Shown here: one piece after another, positions 1-4,982 of the stretch
Numbering within the stretch: the stretch's first letter is position 1
Layout of the letters: every line of letters begins with the position of its first letter
Assembly (NCBI RefSeq): GCF_003478335.1
Contig: NZ_QUFB01000078.1
Coordinates: forward strand, 1-7,168
DNA from: Clostridium sp. AM49-4BH
GTDB lineage: Bacteria; Bacillota; Clostridia; Lachnospirales; Lachnospiraceae
Direction of reading: 5' to 3'
DNA length: 7,168 nucleotides
Made by a program: the position numbers and the translations under genes
The notes under the pieces: generated by a model
Told to the model about the DNA's origin: nothing
What the model saw: only the letters and a program-made list of their open reading frames with translations
The model's database searches: none

Positions 1-146
1 GATGTAGAACTATGAAAATTCAAGGATTTTTTCGTTTAAATACTATTGCTGTATAATGTGTATATTAATGATACTTCGTGTGTAGAATAAAATAAATGGA
101 AATGAGTTTCTTCCTATTATATAAGATTAAAATTTAGTTTATTGTG

Positions 147-167
147 ATGTGAATTTTAAATTCACAT
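147..167. repeat. 21-bp perfect palindrome
   Basis: Ten-base arms (ATGTGAATTT and AAATTCACAT) flank a single central T at 157 with no mismatch. Each arm contains a TGTGAAT core related to the nearby DnaA-like boxes, and the ATTCACATT half recurs at 208-216. It could be a paired DnaA-type site, an operator for a dimeric regulator, or an AT-rich cruciform element. No T-tract follows that would suggest a terminator. Confidence 0.6.
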
Positions 168-187
168 TATTAACATGTGCATTATAT

Positions 188-196
188 TGTGGATAA
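188..196 (-). promoter_or_regulatory. DnaA box (exact consensus)
   Basis: The + strand reads TGTGGATAA, the exact reverse complement of the consensus DnaA box TTATCCACA. It lies about 120 bases upstream of the rpmH promoter -35 element, in the interval where Firmicutes carry origin boxes. Confidence 0.65.
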
Positions 197-257
197 TGAG
201 TGGAATAATTCACATTTTACAATTTGATTCATTTGTTCTTATCTGAGGCTCATTAAC

Positions 258-286
258 AAGTAAACAAACTTTTTACTTCAGTTTGT
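258..286. repeat. Two overlapping, mutually exclusive inverted repeats
   Basis: AAGTAAA (258-264) can pair with TTTACTT (272-278), and ACAAACT (264-270) can pair with AGTTTGT (280-286). Both stems are perfect 7-mers, but they share bases and cannot form together. The element ends about 30 bases before the rpmH -35 box, so it is not in the rpmH transcript from that promoter. Its role is unknown; it may be part of the origin region or the end of a transcript from the left. Confidence 0.35.
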
Positions 287-317
287 AGGAAAAATTAGAG
301 TTATAGCTAGAATATGC

Positions 318-346
318 TTGACGAAATGGGCATTTACCGTTATAAT
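318..346 (+). promoter_or_regulatory. Sigma-A promoter of rpmH
   Basis: TTGACG at 318-323 (5 of 6 to the -35 consensus) is separated by exactly 17 bases from a perfect TATAAT at 341-346. Transcription should begin near 353-356, giving a leader of about 95 nt before rpmH. It is the best promoter in the window and probably also supplies rnpA and the genes behind it by read-through. Confidence 0.85.
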
Positions 347-390
347 ATGGGCTGTATGCGTTTTATGCATTTTATTTGTATGTGATTTTT

Positions 391-404
391 CAGGGACAGT
401 CCTG
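391..404 (+). other. Small hairpin in the rpmH leader
   Basis: CAGG at 391-394 can pair with CCTG at 401-404, with a G-U pair extending the stem inside; a nested alternative pairs GGA with TCC (394-402). It is short, lies about 30 nt before the rpmH Shine-Dalgarno sequence and does not cover it. It may only affect mRNA stability; evidence is weak. Confidence 0.2.
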
Positions 405-448
405 TTGAGTCATGATGTGTTAATTTTGAAGAAGGAGGTGTTTTGAGT

Positions 449-583
449 ATGAAGATGACATTTCAGCCTAAGAAGAAATCCAGAAGTAGAGTTCATGGAT
501 TCAGAAAGAGAATGCAGACAGCTAACGGACGTAAGGTTTTAGCAAGCAGAAGAGCAAAAGGAAGACATAAGTTATCTGCATAG
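449..583 (+). CDS. rpmH: 50S ribosomal protein L34
   Basis: A 44-residue, strongly basic protein starting [18 protein letters not shown] and ending KGRHKLSA, the standard form and length of bacterial L34, a component of the large ribosomal subunit. The L34 signature ([27 protein letters not shown]) is complete. The ATG at 449 is chosen because a strong Shine-Dalgarno sequence, AGGAGG at 433-438, lies 10 nt upstream and because family members begin MKMTFQP. An in-frame TTG at 443 lies only 4 nt from that site and is less likely. The gene is transcribed from the promoter at 318-346. A terminator-like hairpin begins at its own stop codon, so it is probably expressed well above rnpA, as its much greater cellular demand requires. 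Confidence 0.97.
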   Translation: MKMTFQPKKKSRSRVHGFRKRMQTANGRKVLASRRAKGRHKLSA

Positions 584-610
584 GTCGCATTTATGTGACC
601 TTTTCTTCTT
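583..610 (+). terminator. Terminator or attenuator between rpmH and rnpA
   Basis: GGTCGCA (583-589) pairs with TGTGACC (594-600), giving a 7-bp stem with one G-U pair and a 4-nt loop, followed directly by a T-rich run (601-610, TTTTCTTCTT). The stem uses the last base of the rpmH stop codon. No clear promoter lies between here and rnpA, so it probably acts as a partial terminator that lowers read-through into rnpA. Confidence 0.65.
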
Positions 611-611
611 A

Positions 612-629
612 TAAAGTAGCCTTACTTTA
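612..629 (+). other. Second hairpin before rnpA
   Basis: TAAAGTA (612-618) pairs perfectly with TACTTTA (623-629) around a 4-nt loop (GCCT), two bases after the T-run of the preceding terminator. It is AT-rich and so of modest stability. It could be an mRNA processing or stability element at the 5' end of the rnpA message; the role is inferred only from position. Confidence 0.35.
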
Positions 630-654
630 AGTTTGCTTTTGCAGAGGGATTATT

Positions 655-987
655 GTGTTTGAATCAATTAAGAATAATAGTGATTTTTTGAAAGCATATC
701 GCCATGGAAAATCCTATGCCAACAGGTATTTAGTTATGTATGTTCGTAAGAATGACCTGGACAGAAACAGATACGGAATTACAGTCAGTAAAAAAGTTGG
801 AAACAGTGTTGTAAGGCATAGGGTTACCAGGTTGATAAGAGAAAGTATCCGTTTGAATGTGGAGAAGTTTGAGAATGGATATGATATTGTAATAATAGCT
901 AGAAATACGGCAAAGGGCAGAAAATGCCAGGAAATTGAGAGTGCTGTATTACATTTGGGGAAGCTGCACAATATAGTAGTGAGATGA
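655..987 (+). CDS. rnpA: Ribonuclease P protein component
   Basis: A basic 110-residue protein of normal family length. RnpA binds the RNase P RNA and helps it recognise and cleave the 5' leader of precursor tRNAs. The early aromatic region ([11 protein letters not shown], 11-21), the basic core [23 protein letters not shown] (41-63) and the later DIVIIAR strand (77-83) match the RnpA fold. The signature usually written RNR reads RHR here (54-56). The start is a GTG at 655, preceded by AGAGGG (643-648) 6 nt upstream; no ATG sits in a suitable place, and family members start a few residues before F-x-x-N-x-x-F as here. It follows rpmH in the usual order and ends 7 nt before yidD, suggesting co-transcription and perhaps coupled translation. 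Confidence 0.95.
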   Translation: MFESIKNNSDFLKAYRHGKSYANRYLVMYVRKNDLDRNRYGITVSKKVGNSVVRHRVTRLIRESIRLNVEKFENGYDIVIIARNTAKGRKCQEIESAVLHLGKLHNIVVR

Positions 988-994
988 TGTTAGA

Positions 995-1207
995 ATGAAA
1001 AAATCGTTGATTTTTTTAATAAAGGTATACCGGAAGATAATATCTCCCTTGAAAGGAAGACCTACATGTATCTATACGCCAACATGTTCACAATATGCAA
1101 TAGAGGCATTAGAGAAGTATGGTTTTATGAAGGGGAGTTTTTTGAGTATAAAACGTATATTGAGATGCCACCCGTTTGCGAAAGGTGGATATGATCCGGT
1201 ACCGTAG
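995..1207 (+). CDS. yidD: Membrane protein insertion efficiency factor YidD
   Basis: A small 70-residue basic protein of the YidD (UPF0161) family, a membrane-associated factor thought to help YidC-dependent insertion of inner-membrane proteins. The N-terminal stretch [19 protein letters not shown] is the typical amphipathic, membrane-binding segment. The family signature follows: C25, PTCSQYA with C31, then RCHPF with C58 and the C-terminal GGYDPVP. All three conserved cysteines are present. The ATG at 995 lacks a strong Shine-Dalgarno sequence (only a weak GTGAG at 979-983) and lies 7 nt after the rnpA stop, so translation may depend on ribosomes finishing rnpA. Its place directly between rnpA and yidC is the usual one and supports the call. 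Confidence 0.95.
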   Translation: MKKSLIFLIKVYRKIISPLKGRPTCIYTPTCSQYAIEALEKYGFMKGSFLSIKRILRCHPFAKGGYDPVP

Positions 1208-1239
1208 CTTGCCCTGTTAAATCAGGAGGATTAATTAGA

Positions 1240-2529
1240 ATGGTTGATGTTATATTGACGACCTATCAGGGATCCATTTTGGGACCGATTGCTAGGATGC
1301 TTGGACAGATTTTGGAATGGCTGTATCTGTTCATGTCAAAACTTGGAATTGAGAATGTAGGAATTTGCATGATATTGTTTACTTTTATTGTAAACTTATT
1401 AATGTTTCCTTTAGTATTAAAACAACAGAAATTTGCTAAGATGTCCAGTATTATGAATCCGGAGATCATGGCAATTCAACAAAAGTATAAAAATAAAAAA
1501 GATCAGGCATCTCAGCAAAAGATGTCAATGGAGACACAGGCTGTATATCAAAAATATGGGGTAAGCCCGGCAAGCGGATGCTTGCCAATGTTGATCACAA
1601 TGCCTATTCTTTTTGCTTTGTATCGCGTTATATATAATATACCGGCATATGTAACACCAATATATAATATGTACACAAACGTGGCTGAATCTGTTCGTAA
1701 GTTAGGAATTAGCGTTTCTGATCTGAGTCAGATGACAAACAGTAAGACGTATGTTATTCAGAATGCAGTTAGTGCGAAGAGTTCTGCACTTAACTATTAT
1801 ATAGATGTGTTAGGACAGTTTAATCAGGATGCATGGGATAGTTTGGCGAATACATGCAATAGCAAGGGATTTTCATCAATTGCTGACATGGTATCTGATG
1901 TAGGAAGTCAGGCATTTCATATTAATTCCTTTTTGGGTCTTAATATCTCAGATCTGCCGGTTATTCCATTTATCGGAGGTGCAGCATTATCTGCCAGTGT
2001 ATTGATTCCGATATTATCTGTAATTACTCAGATTATAAGCATGAAGCTTAGTATGGCATCGACACCACAGACACAGAATTCCGATAATACTGCGATGGCA
2101 TCCATGAATATGATGAATAAAGTTATGCCATATGTATCTGGTGTAATGTGCTTTATGTTCCCAATTGGTGTTGGTATTTATTGGGTTGCCGGCAATGTAT
2201 TTCGTATATTGCAGACATTGGCTATTGATGCATATTTTAAGCATACTGATATGGATGCAATTATTGCAAAAAATACAGAAAAGGCAAAGAAAAAGTATGA
2301 AAGACTTGGAATTGATCCCAATACTGCTTTTTCAGATGTGACAAAACAGCGTACAAGCAACATTAATACTACAACAAAGACAACGCAGCAGCGTAAGAAA
2401 GTAAACCGACCGAAGAAATCTTTAGCAGAAAAGGATTATAAAAGGCCGGAAACAAATAAAAAATATAAAGAGGGAAGTATTGCTTCTTATGCAAATATGC
2501 TTGCAAGAGACAATAATGATAACAAATAG
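1240..2529 (+). CDS. yidC: YidC/Oxa1-family membrane protein insertase
   Basis: A 429-residue polytopic membrane protein that inserts and folds membrane proteins, alone or with the Sec translocon. The 60KD_IMP core is clear: a hydrophobic segment at about 12-32, TM at 40-60, the cytoplasmic charged hairpin at 61-110 (MNPEIMAIQQKYK), then GVSPASGCLPMLITMPILFALYRV (107-130), and more TM segments at about 241-268 and 294-325. A basic tail (331-429) resembles the ribosome-contacting tails of other Gram-positive YidC proteins. No lipobox cysteine is seen at the N-terminus. Two oddities: N52 stands where the family has the groove arginine, and residues about 136-240 form an outer loop roughly 100 residues longer than in Bacillus SpoIIIJ (about 260 residues in total). 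AGGAGGA at 1224-1230 supports the ATG at 1240. Confidence 0.96.
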   Translation: MVDVILTTYQGSILGPIARMLGQILEWLYLFMSKLGIENVGICMILFTFIVNLLMFPLVLKQQKFAKMSSIMNPEIMAIQQKYKNKKDQASQQKMSMETQAVYQKYGVSPASGCLPMLITMPILFALYRVIYNIPAYVTPIYNMYTNVAESVRKLGISVSDLSQMTNSKTYVIQNAVSAKSSALNYYIDVLGQFNQDAWDSLANTCNSKGFSSIADMVSDVGSQAFHINSFLGLNISDLPVIPFIGGAALSASVLIPILSVITQIISMKLSMASTPQTQNSDNTAMASMNMMNKVMPYVSGVMCFMFPIGVGIYWVAGNVFRILQTLAIDAYFKHTDMDAIIAKNTEKAKKKYERLGIDPNTAFSDVTKQRTSNINTTTKTTQQRKKVNRPKKSLAEKDYKRPETNKKYKEGSIASYANMLARDNNDNK

Positions 2530-2532
2530 TAA

Positions 2533-2569
2533 TTTACTTTATGTCTACGTACACTTGGCATGAAGTAAA
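2533..2569 (+). other. Hairpin in the yidC-jag gap
   Basis: TTTACTTTATG (2533-2543) pairs with CATGAAGTAAA (2559-2569) over 11 base pairs with a single T-G wobble, around a 15-nt loop. It starts 3 nt after the yidC stop codon. No T-tract follows, so it is not a standard terminator. It may protect the yidC mRNA end or set the yidC/jag ratio by RNase processing (inference). Confidence 0.45.
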
Positions 2570-2595
2570 AGATACGTGAAAGAGTGTGCAGAAAT

Positions 2596-2600
2596 GAGGT
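2596..2600 (+). promoter_or_regulatory. Shine-Dalgarno sequence that decides the jag start
   Basis: GAGGT lies 5 nt before the ATG at 2606. The upstream in-frame candidates (GTG at 2576 and ATG at 2594) have no comparable site, and the ten residues they would add (KECAEMRFI region) do not resemble the Jag N-terminus. Confidence 0.6.
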
Positions 2601-2605
2601 TTATT

Positions 2606-3394
2606 ATGTCAGAATGGCAGGAGTTTACAGCAAAAACAGTTGATGAGGCATTAACAAATGCAGTTGTATCTATGCAGACATCAAGTGATCAGTTGGAATA
2701 TGAAGTAATTGAGGAAGGATCAAGCAGATTGTTAGGATTGATCAGCAAACCTGCAAAGATTCGTGCTCGCGTAAAACTTTCTTTGGATGCTATCGCTTCT
2801 AATTTTTTGGACAAGGTGTTCCAATCAATGGGAATGCAGGTAAACATTGAAATTACGATCGATGAAGTTGAAAATCAGATGAACATTGATCTTTCTGGTG
2901 AAGAGATGGGTATTTTGATTGGTAAGCGCGGAATTACCTTAGATTCTCTTCAGTATTTGGTTAGTTTAGTTATTAATCGTAATACAGAAGATTATATGAA
3001 AGTAAAGCTTGATACTGAAAATTATCGTGAAAGAAGAAAAGAAACACTGGAAAATTTAGCACACAACTTGGCACATAAAGTTAAGAGAATTCACAGACCG
3101 GTATATTTAGAGCCGATGAATCCTTATGAGCGTCGAGTTATTCATTCTGCTTTGCAGAAGGATAAATATGTTGAAACACATAGCGAGGGAGATGAGCCAT
3201 ATCGCAAAGTGGTAATTACATTGAAGCCGGGTGTGGATACAGGTTATGAGCGTCGTGGAAAATATTCTTATGGCAATTCTCGTTATGGAAAAAGAAATAA
3301 CGGAGGATACCGTAAAAAATATAATAATTCTTATCAGAAGAAATATGATGAGTATGAGAAAGATTCTTCTGAAGATGTTCAGGATAATGAATAA
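2606..3394 (+). CDS. jag: RNA-binding protein Jag (KhpB, SpoIIIJ-associated)
   Basis: A 262-residue RNA-binding protein. The Jag_N domain spans about 3-52 (EFTAKTVDEAL through the GLISKPAKIRARV strand). A KH domain at about 78-145 carries the GxxG loop as GKRG (106-109). An R3H domain at about 146-207 carries the RxxxH signature as RRVIH (176-180). In other Firmicutes KhpB pairs with KhpA, binds many RNAs and affects cell elongation and division; KhpA is not in this window. There is almost no linker between Jag_N and KH, unlike the long linker of streptococcal proteins. The C-terminal 50 residues (about 210-262) form a low-complexity tail rich in Tyr, Arg, Lys, Gly and Asn that ends acidic; Bacillus Jag (about 208 residues) lacks it. 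The next gene is separated by a terminator. Confidence 0.94.
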   Translation: MSEWQEFTAKTVDEALTNAVVSMQTSSDQLEYEVIEEGSSRLLGLISKPAKIRARVKLSLDAIASNFLDKVFQSMGMQVNIEITIDEVENQMNIDLSGEEMGILIGKRGITLDSLQYLVSLVINRNTEDYMKVKLDTENYRERRKETLENLAHNLAHKVKRIHRPVYLEPMNPYERRVIHSALQKDKYVETHSEGDEPYRKVVITLKPGVDTGYERRGKYSYGNSRYGKRNNGGYRKKYNNSYQKKYDEYEKDSSEDVQDNE

Positions 3395-3411
3395 TAGCAT
3401 TAGGAATCGAG

Positions 3412-3440
3412 GAAAGGGGCTGGTTTGGCTCCTTTCTTTT
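3412..3440 (+). terminator. Rho-independent terminator after jag
   Basis: GAAAGGGGCT (3412-3421) pairs with GGCTCCTTTC (3427-3436) over ten base pairs, two of them G-U, with a 5-nt loop, followed by TTTT at 3437-3440. It lies 17 nt after the jag stop and ends the rpmH-jag unit. The mnmE unit therefore should have its own promoter in 3441-3507, which is AT-rich, but no -35/-10 pair there with normal spacing is convincing. Confidence 0.85.
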
Positions 3441-3518
3441 CAATTGAAATAGTTTTTAAATAATGTAAAGGTGGATTTAGATTTACACATTTTGTAATAA
3501 GACAAATAGGAGACAGCA

Positions 3519-4923
3519 ATGGAAGAAAAAACAATTGTTGGAATTGCTAGTGCTGCAGGTGGTGGGATTGGCATCATTCGTGTAAGTGGATCAGAATCAA
3601 TGAAGATTGTTGATTCGATTTTTCATCCGGGAAAATTTAATAACGAAGAAAATGAAGCATTGATAGATAAATCATATCTCCAACAACAGAAATCGCATAC
3701 CATTCATTATGGATTTATTATAGATGGTAATAATGAGGTTGTAGATGAAGTTATGGTTTCTGTTATGAAAGCGCCTGCAACTTATACGCGAGAGGATGTT
3801 GTTGAAATTAATTGCCATGGTGGCAATTATATATTACAGAGAGTTATGCAGCTTTTATTAGAAAAAGGTGCTTTTTTGGCAGAGCGGGAGAGTTTACAAA
3901 ACGGGCTTTTTTGAATGGACGTATTGATCTTTCACAGGCAGAAGCAGTAATGAAAATGATTTCATCTAAAAATGAATTTGCATTACAAAGTGCTGTAAAA
4001 CAGTTGGAGGGGTCTGTATCAAAATATATTCAGCAGATCAGAGAACAGATTTTATATGAGATGGGACGTATTGAAAGTGCTTTGGATGATCCGGAACACT
4101 ATGATCTGACGGGATATTCTGATGAATTATTTGATAAAACAGAGCAACAGATTGTTTCTTTGCAAAGATTATTGGATCGTTTTGAAATGGTAGAATGAAA
4201 TCTGAGGGGATTAATACAGTCATTGTTGGAAAACCAAATGCCGGAAAATCTTCTTTGATGAACATTTTGCTGGATGAAGATCGTGCAATCGTAACAGATA
4301 TTGCAGGAACAACTAGAGATGCTTTACAGGAGTCAGTTCGGCTTGGTGGATTGATGCTTAATTTAATAGATACTGCAGGTATTCATAATACGGAAGATAC
4401 AGTTGAAAAAATTGGTGTTGATCGAGCAAAACAATATATTGAGCAGGCTGATTTTATTCTATTTGTGGTTGATGGAAGTGAAGAATGGTCTGATGAAGAT
4501 GAACAGATTCTTCCGTTGATCGCACAGAAAAAAGGAATTATTCTTTTGAATAAAGCAGACCTAAAAGTAAAAGTATCCGAACTTTTTTTGAAAGATAAAC
4601 TTTCATGGGATACGATAGCATTTTCCAATGAGACAAAACAGGGATTGCAGCAATTGGAACAATATATTACGGACAAGTTTGAACGGGGAGATCTGCAATT
4701 TAACGATCAAATATGTCTTACAAGTATTCGACACAAAAATGCTGTTATGCAGGCAGTGAATGCATTACATCGTGTAGAACAAAGTATTAAGTATGGAATG
4801 CCGGAAGATTTTTTTACTATTGATTTGATGGAAGCTTATCAACAATTAGGATTGATTAATGGAGATACAGCAACGGAAGATTTGGTAAATAAGATCTTTG
4901 AAGAATTTTGTATGGGAAAATAG
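3519..4923 (+). pseudogene. mnmE: tRNA U34 modification GTPase MnmE, interrupted by two frameshifts
   Basis: MnmE (TrmE) acts with MnmG to place a carboxymethylaminomethyl-type group on U34 of certain tRNAs, using a formyl-THF-binding N-domain, a helical domain and an inserted G domain. All parts are present but in three frames. Frame one (3519-3884) covers residues 1-122, ending LAE. The expected PGEFTKRAFLNGRIDLSQAEA follows one base out of phase from about 3886 to 4187, as if one C were lost at 3885. The frame shifts again at 4185-4187, where restoring one A gives FENGRMKSEGINTVIVGK. The remainder to 4923 has G1 GKPNAGKS, G2 GTTRD, G3 DTAG, G4 NKAD and the C-terminal CMGK. Repairing both sites gives 468 residues, a normal length. 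The loop in IASAAGGGIGIIR seems one residue short. AGGAG at 3508-3512 supports the start. It is either a recent pseudogene or carries sequencing errors. Confidence 0.9.
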
Positions 4924-4972
4924 TGGGTTTAAATTGGTTGAATAGGAAAGCTAAGCAATAAATTAGCAGAAT

Positions 4973-4976
4973 GGAG
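4973..4976 (+). promoter_or_regulatory. Shine-Dalgarno sequence that decides the mnmG start
   Basis: GGAG lies 6 nt before the ATG at 4983. An earlier in-frame ATG at 4971 overlaps this site, has only weak complementarity upstream and would add just MEWT to the protein, so 4983 is preferred. Confidence 0.6.
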
Positions 4977-4982
4977 TGGACT

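Larger units (their letters stand above)
147..214. other. Cluster of DnaA-box-like 9-mers
   Basis: Within 68 bases there is one exact match to TTATCCACA (minus strand, 188-196) and several 7-of-9 matches: TTATTAACA at 167-175, TGTGCATTA at 176-184 and TAATTCACA at 206-214. The two arms of the palindrome at 147-167 contain weaker 6-of-9 matches (TGTGAATTT). The density and the mixed orientation fit a DnaA-binding region at an origin or at the dnaA/rpmH regulatory region. In such AT-rich DNA, degenerate boxes alone would be weak evidence; the exact box and the location carry most of the weight. Confidence 0.5.
1..317. other. Gene-free AT-rich region upstream of rpmH, probable part of oriC
   Basis: No plausible coding sequence is seen on either strand. 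The stretch is very AT-rich and holds one exact DnaA box, a group of degenerate boxes and a 21-bp palindrome between 147 and 214, plus overlapping inverted repeats at 258-286. In low-GC Gram-positive bacteria the interval between rpmH and the divergent dnaA gene is a usual site of oriC, so this is probably its rpmH-proximal part (inference from context and boxes). A perfect TATAAT occurs at 52-57 on the + strand, and perfect minus-strand TATAAT elements occur at 116-121 and 181-186, but none has a convincing -35 partner at normal spacing, so no promoter is called here. dnaA itself is not visible. Confidence 0.55.

Noticed and set aside
1..448. CRISPR array, riboswitch, tRNA or mobile element in the left intergenic region
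   Set aside because: No regularly spaced repeats, no recognisable aptamer or cloverleaf, and no terminal repeats or transposase remnants were seen.
1213..1226. Stem CCTG/CAGG that could mask the yidC Shine-Dalgarno sequence
   Set aside because: Only four base pairs with a six-base loop; too weak to claim regulation.
2576..2605. Upstream GTG start for jag adding ten residues
   Set aside because: The added residues do not match the Jag N-terminus and there is no suitable Shine-Dalgarno sequence; the ATG at 2606 has one at 5 nt.
3231..3452. 73-residue + strand frame overlapping the jag end and the terminator
   Set aside because: It lies in another frame inside the repetitive jag tail and runs through the terminator hairpin; no start site or family resemblance.
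3441..3507. Promoter for mnmE (TTGAAA at 3444-3449 with TAATGT at 3461-3466)
   Set aside because: The two elements are only 11 nt apart, too close for a sigma-A promoter; a promoter is likely in this gap but cannot be placed.
4950..4967. Hairpin GCTAA/TTAGC after mnmE as a terminator
   Set aside because: Only five base pairs and no T-tract; mnmE and mnmG are better read as one transcript.
4971..4982. Upstream ATG for mnmG adding MEWT
   Set aside because: It has a poor Shine-Dalgarno sequence and itself overlaps the better one that serves the ATG at 4983.
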